Positions 1 to 6,043 of a stretch of DNA of 14,316 nt are shown here, in pieces (the first letter of the stretch is position 1; every line of letters begins with the position of its first letter). The notes beneath the pieces were generated by a model. That model did no database searches and was not told where the DNA came from. It saw only the letters and a program-made list of their open reading frames with translations. This DNA comes from Flavobacterium psychrophilum (GTDB lineage Bacteria; Bacteroidota; Bacteroidia; Flavobacteriales; Flavobacteriaceae). The stretch covers positions 1 to 14,316 of the forward strand of contig DZCQ01000040.1 in NCBI GenBank assembly GCA_022730285.1. The letters run 5' to 3'. A program made the translations under genes and the position numbers.

Positions 1-16
1 AACTCAGATTTTATAC

Positions 17-1249
17 ATGATTCAAAACGCTTTTTCACAATATATAAATAATTTTAAAGGTTTTTCTAGAGAAATTTGGATATTAACTATTGTTACATTT
101 ATAAATAGAGCTGGCACAATGGTTTTGCCTTTTTTATCAAAATATCTAAAAGAAAATTTAGATTTTTCATACAGTCAAGTTGGCTGGATAGTTGTTTTTT
201 TTGGACTTGGTTCCATGTTAGGTTCATGGCTAGGAGGAAAATTATCGGATAGCATCGGATTTTATAAAATAATGATTTTTAGTCTTTTTACAAGTGGCAT
301 TGCTTTTTTTGCACTACAATATATTACCACATTTGTTGGGTTGTGCATTTCTATGTTTGTGATTATGACAATTGCAGACATGTTTCGTCCTGCTATGTTT
401 GTATCTTTAGCGGCATATGCCAAACCAGAAAACAGAACCAGAGCCCTAACACTTGTAAGGCTTGCAATAAATCTTGGTTTTGCAGCTGGTCCCGCACTCG
501 GCGGACTAATTATCATGAAAGTTGGATACAAAGGTCTTTTTTGGGTAGATGGAATTACTTGCATTATTGCCATATTACTATTTGCATTATTAGTGAAAGA
601 AAAAAAGAAATCTAAATATCTAGATAAAAAACACCCACACGAAGTATTTGAGAGTTCTGTATTCAAAGACAAGCCTTTTTGGCTATTTCTAGCAACTAGT
701 TTAATCACAGGAATATTGTTTTTTCAATTATTTACAACCATACCATTATATCACACTATTCAGTTTAGATTAACCGAATTTCAAACAGGCCTTTTGTTGA
801 TGTTTAACGGTTTACTCGTATTTTTTCTTGAAATGCCAATTGTTAGCTATATAGAACGAAAAAAAACAAACAAAGTAAAAATTATAGTCATAGGAACATT
901 TGCTATGGCAATAAGTATGCTATTGCTGCTTCTAAATGCTTGGGTAGGAATATTGATATTCATGATGGTATTTATGACTTTTGGCGAAATGTTTGTTTTT
1001 CCATTTTCAAATTCATTCTCCATGAGTAGAGCACCAAAAGGGCATGAAGGACGGTATATGGCAATATTTACCATGAGCTATAGCTTAGCACATATAGTAA
1101 GTGCCAAAATAGGATTTAGCATTGTAGCAAATTTTGGATACCAAGTTAATTGGCTAATAATGGGAATACTAGGGATTATAGGAGGAATTATAGGAATAAA
1201 AGTATTCCAACTTACCAAAGCAGAGAGAAAAAATTATATTATAAAATAA
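17..1249 (+). CDS. MFS transporter, 12-TM type, putative drug/proton antiporter-like
   Basis: Inner-membrane transporter of the major facilitator superfamily; the substrate cannot be told from sequence. The 410-residue protein is almost entirely hydrophobic segments, consistent with about 12 helices. A motif A-like loop between TM2 and TM3 (GGKLSDSIGFYK, residues 73-84, with Asp78) is visible. TM5 carries GFAAGPALGG (154-163), which resembles motif C of drug/H+ antiporters. A basic central loop (KEKKKSKYLDKKH, about 193-205) separates the two six-helix halves. The first ATG in the window is at 17, but the frame stays open to the window edge, so the real start could lie upstream. No Shine-Dalgarno sequence is seen, which is normal for the group. 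It ends 73 nt before rpsU and is probably a separate transcription unit. Family assignment is strong; the export role is inference. Confidence 0.88.
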   Translation: MIQNAFSQYINNFKGFSREIWILTIVTFINRAGTMVLPFLSKYLKENLDFSYSQVGWIVVFFGLGSMLGSWLGGKLSDSIGFYKIMIFSLFTSGIAFFALQYITTFVGLCISMFVIMTIADMFRPAMFVSLAAYAKPENRTRALTLVRLAINLGFAAGPALGGLIIMKVGYKGLFWVDGITCIIAILLFALLVKEKKKSKYLDKKHPHEVFESSVFKDKPFWLFLATSLITGILFFQLFTTIPLYHTIQFRLTEFQTGLLLMFNGLLVFFLEMPIVSYIERKKTNKVKIIVIGTFAMAISMLLLLLNAWVGILIFMMVFMTFGEMFVFPFSNSFSMSRAPKGHEGRYMAIFTMSYSLAHIVSAKIGFSIVANFGYQVNWLIMGILGIIGGIIGIKVFQLTKAERKNYIIK

Positions 1250-1273
1250 TTTCTATTTTTATAATATTATTTT
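1243..1273 (+). terminator. weak AT-only hairpin after the MFS gene
   Basis: AAAATAAT (1243-1250) can pair with ATTATTTT (1266-1273), and a T-rich run follows at 1275-1284. The stem overlaps the stop codon and contains only A-T pairs, so it is a weak candidate for the 3' end of the transporter transcript. Confidence 0.3.
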
Positions 1274-1285
1274 CGTTTTTTTTTA

Positions 1286-1293
1286 TAAATTTG
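1286..1293 (+). promoter_or_regulatory. Bacteroidota -7 promoter motif upstream of rpsU
   Basis: TAAATTTG matches the TAnnTTTG -7 consensus of the Bacteroidota primary sigma factor. It would start transcription just after about 1297, giving a leader of roughly 25 nt that contains the Shine-Dalgarno sequence. No clear TTG -33 element is seen at the expected distance, so the assignment rests on the -7 box and its position. Confidence 0.5.
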
Positions 1294-1304
1294 CAACCTT
1301 AACG

Positions 1305-1314
1305 AAAGGAGGTG
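1305..1314 (+). promoter_or_regulatory. strong Shine-Dalgarno sequence of rpsU
   Basis: AAAGGAGGTG lies with 10 nt between AGGAGG and the ATG at 1323. It is near-perfectly complementary to the 3' end of 16S rRNA. The other gene starts in the window have A-rich leaders without such a motif. In Flavobacteriia the anti-Shine-Dalgarno of 16S rRNA is sequestered with the help of bS21, and the retained motif on rpsU fits reported feedback control of bS21 synthesis by ribosomes lacking bS21. Confidence 0.85.
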
Positions 1315-1322
1315 TCTATATT

Positions 1323-1517
1323 ATGTTAATTATACCAATTAAAGACGGAGAAAATATCGATAGAGCATTAAAGCGCTATAAAAGAAAATTTGATAAAACA
1401 GGAGTTGTAAGACAGCTAAGAGCACGTCAAGCCTTCATCAAACCATCTGTAACAAATCGTGCAAAAATTCAAAAAGCCGCTTATATACAAAATATGAGAG
1501 AAGCACTAGAGAATTAA
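1323..1517 (+). CDS. rpsU: 30S ribosomal protein bS21
   Basis: Small basic protein of the 30S subunit that sits near the 3' end of 16S rRNA. The 64-residue product has the bS21 pattern: an N-terminal MLIIPIKDGENIDRALKRYK segment followed by a long basic helix (KRKFDKTGVVRQLRARQAF, about 20-38). Length fits the flavobacterial family. In this group bS21 helps occlude the anti-Shine-Dalgarno, which explains why its own gene is the one with a strong ribosome-binding motif (1305-1314). It has its own -7 promoter box upstream and a hairpin terminator immediately downstream, so it is likely monocistronic. The start at 1323 is fixed by the Shine-Dalgarno spacing. Confidence 0.97.
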   Translation: MLIIPIKDGENIDRALKRYKRKFDKTGVVRQLRARQAFIKPSVTNRAKIQKAAYIQNMREALEN

Positions 1518-1537
1518 AATTTGTAAGTTTTAAAAAT

Positions 1538-1583
1538 AAAATCGTTAGTAATAAAAGTTTTGTACTTTTATACTAACGATTTT
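1538..1583 (+). terminator. long hairpin terminator after rpsU (possibly bidirectional)
   Basis: AAATCGTTAGTA (1539-1550) pairs perfectly with TACTAACGATTT (1571-1582), and TAAAAGT (1552-1558) pairs with ACTTTTA (1564-1570). Together they form 19 pairs with one bulged A (1551) and a 5-nt loop (1559-1563). The stem is flanked by AAAA and TTTT runs, so it could act on both strands. It separates rpsU from the recombinase gene. Confidence 0.8.
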
Positions 1584-1608
1584 CGCTGTTAAACAGATTT
1601 TAAAAAAA

Positions 1609-2508
1609 ATGGAACAACTACAAAAATTTCAGGACTACCTTTTAAAAGAAAAGAAATACTCCTTACATACCTGCAAAGCATATAGCAAAGATTTATTATC
1701 CTTTTACAACTACATACAAGAAAACTTTAAAAATATAACAATAAATAGCATAACACAAAAAAACATTAGAAGCTGGATCGTAAACTTAAACCAACAAAAA
1801 ATAGCAGCCTCAACAATTAATAGAAAAATAGCAGCTTTAAAAGCATTTTATAAATACTTACAAAAAACAAAACAAATAGAAACCAACCCAACAACAAAAC
1901 AAACAGCACTAAAAACAATAAAAAAAATCCAAATTCCATTCTCAGAAGAAGAATTAAACAACGCATTAGAAAAAATAATTTATAAAAATGACTTTTCAGG
2001 AATTAGAGATAAACTAATAATAGACCTATTCTACACCACTGGAATTAGAAGATCGGAACTACTAAACTTACAACTAGACAACTACGAAAATCAAAATAGC
2101 AGCATCAAAGTAATTGGAAAAAGAAACAAAGAAAGAATAATTCCAATACTACCAATTATAGCAAATCAAATAGAAATATACTTAACTGAAAGAAAAGAAC
2201 TTGACTCAATAATTGATAAAAATTATTTTTTTTTATTAGCAAACGGAAAAAAACTTAACGAAACATTTGTGTATAGACTAATAAATAACTACCTTAGTAA
2301 AGTCTCCGAGAAAACAAAAAAAAGTCCGCACATGCTAAGACACACATTTGCAACTCACATGTTAAATCACGGAGCAGACTTAAATTCAATCAAAGAATTA
2401 TTAGGACATTCAAGTCTAGCATCAACACAAATATACACACACTCTAGCATTGCAGATTTAAAAAAAGTATATAAAAATGCACACCCTCGAAACCAAAATA
2501 ATTCTTAA
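1609..2508 (+). CDS. xerC: tyrosine recombinase, XerC/XerD-type
   Basis: Site-specific tyrosine recombinase of 299 aa, the usual size for the Xer proteins that resolve chromosome dimers at dif during division. An N-terminal SAM-like core-binding domain (about 1-85, with KEKKYSLHTCKAYSKDL) is followed by the catalytic domain. All catalytic residues are present: Arg147 (TTGIRRSELL), Lys171 (VIGKRNKER), His241 and Arg244 (HMLRHTFATH), His267 (LLGHSS) and nucleophile Tyr276 (IYTH). It lies between rpsU and hpf, a placement typical of flavobacteria, which argues for a housekeeping Xer enzyme rather than a phage or integron integrase. No attachment site or cargo is seen nearby. Whether it is functionally XerC or XerD cannot be settled from this sequence. 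The codons are strikingly A-rich compared with tuf. Confidence 0.87.
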   Translation: MEQLQKFQDYLLKEKKYSLHTCKAYSKDLLSFYNYIQENFKNITINSITQKNIRSWIVNLNQQKIAASTINRKIAALKAFYKYLQKTKQIETNPTTKQTALKTIKKIQIPFSEEELNNALEKIIYKNDFSGIRDKLIIDLFYTTGIRRSELLNLQLDNYENQNSSIKVIGKRNKERIIPILPIIANQIEIYLTERKELDSIIDKNYFFLLANGKKLNETFVYRLINNYLSKVSEKTKKSPHMLRHTFATHMLNHGADLNSIKELLGHSSLASTQIYTHSSIADLKKVYKNAHPRNQNNS

Positions 2509-2534
2509 CCAATGTTTAATTAAATTTATATATT

Positions 2535-2837
2535 ATGAAGGTAAATGTTCATGCAGTCAATTTTAATATTGATAAAAAATTAGTAGATTTTATAGAAGAA
2601 AAATCACATAAATTAGAAAAATTTTACGACAAAATTATCTCCGTAGATGCCTACTTAAAATTAGAAAATACCAGCGAAAAAGAAAACAAAACAAGCGAAG
2701 TAAAAATGATAGTACCCGGAGATGAATTTGTCGTAAAAAAACAATGCAAAACTTTTGAAGAAGCCTTTGAACAAGCGTCAGAATCACTTGAAAGATTACT
2801 CATAAAACGAAAAGAAAAAATTAGCAATCACAATTAA
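2535..2837 (+). CDS. hpf: ribosome hibernation promoting factor, short HPF/RaiA type
   Basis: Binds the decoding centre of the 30S subunit and helps inactivate or dimerise ribosomes in stationary phase. The 100-residue product is a single HPF/RaiA domain: an N-terminal strand (MKVNVHAVNFNIDKKLVDFI), a helix (EEKSHKLEKFYDKI), central strands ending in VVKKQCKTFEEAFEQA, and a C-terminal helix with basic residues (ERLLIKRKEK). It lacks the C-terminal dimerisation domain of long HPF. It starts 26 nt after the recombinase gene and is probably co-transcribed with it. An AT-rich hairpin overlaps its stop codon. Assignment to the family is firm; the hpf versus raiA name is convention. Confidence 0.9.
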   Translation: MKVNVHAVNFNIDKKLVDFIEEKSHKLEKFYDKIISVDAYLKLENTSEKENKTSEVKMIVPGDEFVVKKQCKTFEEAFEQASESLERLLIKRKEKISNHN

Positions 2838-2868
2838 TTAAAAATTATTTAAAAAAATTTTTAATTAA
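2834..2868 (+). terminator. AT-only hairpin overlapping the hpf stop
   Basis: TTAATTAAAAATT (2834-2846) is the exact reverse complement of AATTTTTAATTAA (2856-2868), giving a 13-bp stem with a 9-nt loop. All pairs are A-T and no long T run follows directly. It may help end the hpf transcript together with the stronger hairpin at 2891-2918. Confidence 0.4.
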
Positions 2869-2881
2869 TAAATAAAATACA

Positions 2882-2889
2882 TACATTTG
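2882..2889 (+). promoter_or_regulatory. -7 promoter motif upstream of the tRNA-Thr/Tyr/Thr-tuf cluster
   Basis: TACATTTG is an exact TAnnTTTG match placed 39 nt before the first tRNA. No convincing -33 TTG is seen in the A/T-rich upstream sequence. The expected start site, about 2893-2897, falls inside the terminator-like hairpin that follows. Confidence 0.5.
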
Positions 2890-2890
2890 C

Positions 2891-2918
2891 AGTCCGTTAG
2901 AAATAGCGGACTTTTTTT
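2891..2918 (+). terminator. intrinsic terminator-like hairpin with GAAA tetraloop
   Basis: AGTCCGTTA (2891-2899) pairs with TAGCGGACT (2904-2912), 9 pairs including one G-T wobble, closed by a GAAA loop (2900-2903). Seven T residues follow (2912-2918). This is a textbook Rho-independent terminator shape. It sits between hpf and tRNA-Thr, only 2 nt after the -7 motif, so it could end hpf transcription or act as a very early attenuator. Confidence 0.75.
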
Positions 2919-2927
2919 ATTCAAATT

Positions 2928-3001
2928 GCCAGCGTAGCTCAGTTGGCTAGAGCAGCTGATTTGTAATCAGCAGGTCGTGGGTTCGAGTCCCTCCGCCGGC
3001 T
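2928..3001 (+). tRNA. tRNA-Thr(UGU)
   Basis: A 74-nt cloverleaf without encoded CCA. The anticodon stem GCTGA/TCAGC encloses loop TTTGTAA, giving anticodon TGT at 2962-2964, which reads ACA. The D arm (AGCTCAGTTGGCTAGAGC) and TTCGAGT T-loop are normal. The acceptor stem GCCAGCG/CGCCGGC contains one A-C mismatch at pair 4:69, and the T stem has a T-T at 50:64. First member of the tRNA cluster upstream of tuf. Confidence 0.95.
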
Positions 3002-3065
3002 CAATAAAACGTAATAATATGTTCAACATATAATTGTGTTTAATTAAGGCAATGAAAATAAAAAT

Positions 3066-3146
3066 GGGGAGATACTCAAGCGGCCAACGAGGGCAGACTG
3101 TAAATCTGCTGTGTAAACTTCGCAGGTTCGAATCCTGCTCTCCCCA
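3066..3146 (+). tRNA. tRNA-Tyr(GUA)
   Basis: An 81-nt class II tRNA. Acceptor GGGGAGA/TCTCCCC is perfect. Anticodon stem GCAGA/TCTGC with loop CTGTAAA gives anticodon GTA at 3100-3102. A long variable region (3110-3121) is as expected for bacterial tRNA-Tyr. T stem GCAGG/CCTGC with TTCGAAT loop. CCA is not encoded. Confidence 0.96.
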
Positions 3147-3210
3147 CAAAATTTAAAAAAAATTTCTCCAGAAGTTCACTCTTGAGTAAATTTTAACTAA
3201 AAATTAAGTG

Positions 3211-3293
3211 CCGATTATATCGGTATAGGGTTAGCTAATATTTAGTAGCTAACCTTAAAGTTAGGATTTTGAAAATGAAAATAAAAATTCTAA
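3211..3293 (+). other. hairpin-rich inter-tRNA spacer, three consecutive stem-loops
   Basis: The 160 nt between tRNA-Tyr and tRNA-Thr(GGU) contain three successive inverted repeats. CCGAT (3211-3215) pairs with ATCGG (3219-3223). GGTTAGCTA (3229-3237) pairs perfectly with TAGCTAACC (3246-3254), with a possible extra G-T pair at 3228:3255. TTAGGATTTT (3261-3270) pairs with AAAATTCTAA (3284-3293), including one G-T wobble. No gene or tRNA is recognisable here, though related flavobacteria commonly carry a tRNA-Gly at this place. It may be a processing spacer or a small structured RNA. Confidence 0.45.
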
Positions 3294-3306
3294 GATCAAG
3301 GAAACT

Positions 3307-3378
3307 GCCGACTTAGCTCAGGGGTAGAGTGCTTCCTTGGTAAGGAAGAGGTCACGGGTTCAATTCCCGTAGTTGGCT
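3307..3378 (+). tRNA. tRNA-Thr(GGU)
   Basis: A 72-nt cloverleaf: acceptor GCCGACT/AGTTGGC (one G-T wobble), anticodon stem CTTCC/GGAAG, loop TTGGTAA with anticodon GGT at 3339-3341 (reads ACC/ACU). T arm ACGGG-TTCAATT-CCCGT. CCA is not encoded. It lies 54 nt before tuf and is probably processed from the same transcript. Confidence 0.96.
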
Positions 3379-3432
3379 CAAAATAGTATAATTTGAACAC
3401 TAATATATAATTAAGATTAAAAACTAAGTAAA

Positions 3433-4620
3433 ATGGCAAAAGAAACCTTTAACCGTAGCAAGCCCCACTTAAACATAGGAACAATTGGGCACGTGGATCA
3501 CGGAAAAACAACTTTAACCGCGGCAATCACTAAAGTGTTGTCTGATGCAGGTTACTGTCAAGCAAAATCATTTGATCAAATTGATAATGCACCAGAAGAA
3601 AAAGAAAGAGGTATTACAATTAACACTTCGCACGTTGAGTACGAAACTGCTAACCGTCATTACGCACACGTTGACTGTCCAGGTCACGCGGATTATGTAA
3701 AAAACATGGTTACAGGAGCTGCACAAATGGACGGAGCTATTTTAGTAGTAGCTGCAACAGACGGACCAATGCCACAAACACGTGAGCATATCCTTTTAGG
3801 ACGTCAAGTAGGTATTCCTCGTATTGTTGTATTCATGAATAAAGTGGATATGGTTGATGATGCAGAATTATTAGAATTAGTAGAGATGGAAATCAGAGAT
3901 TTATTGTCTTTCTACGAATATGACGGAGATAATGGTCCAGTAGTACAAGGTTCTGCATTAGGAGGGTTAAATAATGATCCAGCTTGGGTACCAAAAATTA
4001 TCGAATTAATGGAGGCTGTTGATGCATGGATTGAAGAGCCAATCCGTGATACAGAAAAACCTTTCTTGATGCCAGTTGAAGACGTATTTACAATCACAGG
4101 TCGTGGAACTGTTGCTACAGGCCGTATAGAAACAGGTGTTTGTAACACAGGTGATCCAGTTGAAATAATTGGTATGGGTGCTGAAAAATTAACTTCTACA
4201 ATTACCGGTATTGAAATGTTCCGTCAAATTCTTGACAGAGGAGAAGCTGGAGATAATGCAGGTATCTTATTAAGAGGTGTTGCAAAAGAAGACATTAAAA
4301 GAGGAATGGTAATTGTTAAACCAGGATCTGTAAAACCACACGCTAAATTTAAAGCAGAGGTATATATCTTGAAAAAAGAAGAGGGTGGTCGTCACACACC
4401 ATTTCACAATAACTACCGTCCACAGTTTTATGTACGCACAACAGACGTAACAGGAGTTATTACATTGCCAGAAGGAGTTGAAATGGTTATGCCAGGAGAC
4501 AACTTAACAATCAATGTATCTTTGTTAAGCCCTATAGCAATGAGTGTAGGATTACGTTTTGCTATCCGTGAAGGTGGTAGAACAGTAGGTGCAGGACAAG
4601 TAACAGAAATTATTGAATAA
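3433..4620 (+). CDS. tuf: elongation factor Tu
   Basis: GTPase that delivers aminoacyl-tRNA to the ribosomal A site. The 395-residue length is normal. Visible G motifs: GHVDHGKT P-loop (19-26), switch GITIN (60-64), DCPGH (81-85), NKVD (136-139) and SAL (174-176). Domain 2 begins near residue 210 ([19 protein letters not shown]) and domain 3 ends with [19 protein letters not shown]. All key residues are intact. Arginines are often encoded by CGT, unlike the AGA-rich lower-expression genes nearby, which fits very high expression. It follows tRNA-Thr by 54 nt and is closed by a strong terminator, so it probably forms one unit with the upstream tRNAs. The ATG at 3433 has no Shine-Dalgarno sequence. 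Confidence 0.99.
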   Translation: MAKETFNRSKPHLNIGTIGHVDHGKTTLTAAITKVLSDAGYCQAKSFDQIDNAPEEKERGITINTSHVEYETANRHYAHVDCPGHADYVKNMVTGAAQMDGAILVVAATDGPMPQTREHILLGRQVGIPRIVVFMNKVDMVDDAELLELVEMEIRDLLSFYEYDGDNGPVVQGSALGGLNNDPAWVPKIIELMEAVDAWIEEPIRDTEKPFLMPVEDVFTITGRGTVATGRIETGVCNTGDPVEIIGMGAEKLTSTITGIEMFRQILDRGEAGDNAGILLRGVAKEDIKRGMVIVKPGSVKPHAKFKAEVYILKKEEGGRHTPFHNNYRPQFYVRTTDVTGVITLPEGVEMVMPGDNLTINVSLLSPIAMSVGLRFAIREGGRTVGAGQVTEIIE

Positions 4621-4644
4621 ATATTTATAAATACAAGTAAAAAT

Positions 4645-4681
4645 CCAGTAACACAATTAAAAAAGTGTTACTGGTTTTTTT
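4645..4681 (+). terminator. intrinsic terminator after tuf
   Basis: CCAGTAACAC (4645-4654) is the exact complement of GTGTTACTGG (4665-4674), with a 10-nt A-rich loop and seven T residues following (4675-4681). It ends only 7 nt before the 5' end of tRNA-Trp. I find no -7 motif between it and the tRNA, so termination must be partial or the downstream promoter lies upstream of the hairpin. Confidence 0.85.
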
Positions 4682-4688
4682 AACACAA

Positions 4689-4759
4689 ACGGGCGTAGTT
4701 CAAGGGTAGAATAGCGGTCTCCAAAACCGTTGATGGGGGTTCGAATCCCTCCGCCCGTG
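4689..4759 (+). tRNA. tRNA-Trp(CCA)
   Basis: A 71-nt cloverleaf with perfect acceptor ACGGGCG/CGCCCGT. The anticodon stem GCGGT/ACCGT (outer G-T pair) carries loop CTCCAAA with anticodon CCA at 4721-4723. T arm GGGGG-TTCGAAT-CCCTC. The 3' CCA is not encoded. It sits 15 nt before the secE start, the arrangement common in Bacteroidota, so it is likely cut out of the secE-nusG transcript. Confidence 0.96.
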
Positions 4760-4774
4760 CAAAAAAATAACAGT

Positions 4775-4972
4775 ATGAATAAAGTTGTTAATTACATAGC
4801 AGAGTCTTTTGAAGAATTAAAAGCAAATGTATCTTGGCCAACTTGGGAAGAAACTCAAAAATATGCAATAATTGTTGCTATCTTTTCTGTTGTTTTTTCT
4901 TTAAGTATATGGGGAGTAGATAAATCTTTTGAAAAAGTAATTGCTATATTTTTTAATTGGATAAAATCATAA
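4775..4972 (+). CDS. secE: preprotein translocase subunit SecE
   Basis: Essential small subunit of the SecYEG protein channel in the inner membrane. The 65-residue form with one transmembrane helix (about 30-52, IIVAIFSVVFSLSIWGV) is the minimal type typical of Bacteroidota. The amphipathic helix ahead of it (ESFEELKANVSWPTWEET) carries the conserved V-SWPTWEE signature. I start it at 4775 (MNKVVNYIAE); an in-frame ATG at 4730 lies inside tRNA-Trp and is not credible. nusG follows after 9 nt, so the two are co-transcribed. Confidence 0.96.
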   Translation: MNKVVNYIAESFEELKANVSWPTWEETQKYAIIVAIFSVVFSLSIWGVDKSFEKVIAIFFNWIKS

Positions 4973-4981
4973 AGTTTCCAC

Positions 4982-5533
4982 ATGGCAGATATTAATATAA
5001 AAAAGTGGTACGTAGTAAGAGCCGTAAGTGGACAAGAAAATAAAGTAAAAGCATATATTGATGCTGAAATTACTAGATTAGGTATGTCAGATTATGTATC
5101 GCAAGTACTAGTTCCTACAGAAAAAGTAGTAACTGTTAAAGAAGGAAAAAAAATAAGCAAAGAAAAAGTTTACTTTCCAGGCTATGTAATGATAGAAGCT
5201 AATTTAACTGGAGAAATTCCACACATTATTAAATCAATTACAAGTGTAATCGGATTTTTAGGAGAAGTAAAAGGAGGAGACCCTGTACCCTTAAGAATTT
5301 CTGAGGTAAATAGAATGTTAGGAAAAGTAGATGAACTTGCAATTTCTTCAGATAATGGAGCAATTCCGTTTACAATAGGAGAAACAATAAAAGTTACTGA
5401 TGGTCCTTTTAACGGATTCAATGGAACCGTTGAAAAAATAAATGAAGAAAAGCGTAAACTTGAAGTAATGGTTAAGATTTTCGGAAGAAAAACACCATTA
5501 GAATTAAGCTTTATGCAAGTAGAAAAAGTATAA
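4982..5533 (+). CDS. nusG: transcription termination/antitermination protein NusG
   Basis: Binds the RNA polymerase clamp, affects pausing and elongation, and links RNA polymerase to Rho or the ribosome. The 183-residue product has an NGN domain (KKWYVVRAVSGQENKVKAYI, 7-26; YFPGYVMIEA, 64-73) and a C-terminal KOW domain (about 131-165, GETIKVTDGPFNGFNGTV). The length is normal with no large insert. It lies 9 nt downstream of secE and 61 nt upstream of rplK. A short hairpin is found in the latter gap. Confidence 0.98.
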   Translation: MADINIKKWYVVRAVSGQENKVKAYIDAEITRLGMSDYVSQVLVPTEKVVTVKEGKKISKEKVYFPGYVMIEANLTGEIPHIIKSITSVIGFLGEVKGGDPVPLRISEVNRMLGKVDELAISSDNGAIPFTIGETIKVTDGPFNGFNGTVEKINEEKRKLEVMVKIFGRKTPLELSFMQVEKV

Positions 5534-5554
5534 TTTTTGTTACATATATAAACC

Positions 5555-5581
5555 GTATTAATTGCTTCCAATAATTAATAC
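5555..5581 (+). other. hairpin in the nusG-rplK leader
   Basis: GTATTAATT (5555-5563) is the exact complement of AATTAATAC (5573-5581), with a 9-nt loop. It lies 13 nt before the rplK start in the place where ribosomal protein operons often have autoregulatory leaders. No T run follows, so it is not a terminator. Any L1 or L11 binding is speculation. Confidence 0.35.
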
Positions 5582-5594
5582 AAAATTTTAAAAA

Positions 5595-6035
5595 ATGGCT
5601 AAAGAAGTTAGTAAAGTAGTTAAACTACAAGTTAAGGGAGGTGCTGCGAACCCGTCGCCACCGGTTGGACCTGCTTTGGGAGCTGCTGGGGTAAATATCA
5701 TGGAATTCTGCAAGCAATTTAATGCAAGAACCCAAGATAAACCTGGCAAAATATGTCCAGTGCAAATCACTGTATATAAAGACAAATCATTTGATTTTGT
5801 TGTAAAAACTCCACCAGCTGCAGTTCAATTAATGGATGCTGCAAAACTTAAATCAGGATCAGGAGAACCAAATCGTAAAAAAGTTGCTTCAGTAACTTGG
5901 GACGTAATCAAAGCAATTGCCGAAGATAAAATGGTCGATTTAAATGCATTCACAATAGAATCTGCAATGAGTATGATCGCAGGAACGGCTAGATCTATGG
6001 GTATAACTGTAACTGGAGATTCTCCCCTAAAATAA
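5595..6035 (+). CDS. rplK: 50S ribosomal protein uL11
   Basis: Binds the GTPase-associated region of 23S rRNA together with the L10-L12 stalk. The 146-residue length fits. The N-terminal domain carries the proline-rich hallmark [20 protein letters not shown] (15-34), the switch helix region. The C-terminal RNA-binding domain ends [18 protein letters not shown]. It is first in the run rplK-rplA-rplJ-rplL and is separated from rplA by only 8 nt. It has no Shine-Dalgarno motif; the A-rich stretch before ATG is typical for this group. Confidence 0.99.
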   Translation: MAKEVSKVVKLQVKGGAANPSPPVGPALGAAGVNIMEFCKQFNARTQDKPGKICPVQITVYKDKSFDFVVKTPPAAVQLMDAAKLKSGSGEPNRKKVASVTWDVIKAIAEDKMVDLNAFTIESAMSMIAGTARSMGITVTGDSPLK

Positions 6036-6043
6036 GGTAAGAA

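Noticed and set aside
1609..2508. Tyrosine recombinase as the integrase of a mobile element or the source of the rpoBC insertion
   Set aside because: It sits in the conserved rpsU-hpf context, has Xer length, no attachment site or cargo nearby, and is 9 kb from the insertion.
2967..3149. Minus-strand reading frame across tRNA-Thr and tRNA-Tyr
   Set aside because: Its GEQDSNLR-like product is the well-known spurious translation of tRNA genes.
3147..3306. Degenerate tRNA-Gly relic
   Set aside because: No TTCRANNC T-loop, anticodon arm or acceptor pairing could be found.
3379..3432. Separate promoter for tuf (TATAATTTG near 3387)
   Set aside because: The spacing is one base longer than the TAnnTTTG consensus and no -33 element is visible; too weak to annotate.
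4730..4774. Longer secE start at an upstream in-frame ATG
   Set aside because: It lies inside tRNA-Trp; the 4775 ATG gives the standard 65-residue SecE.
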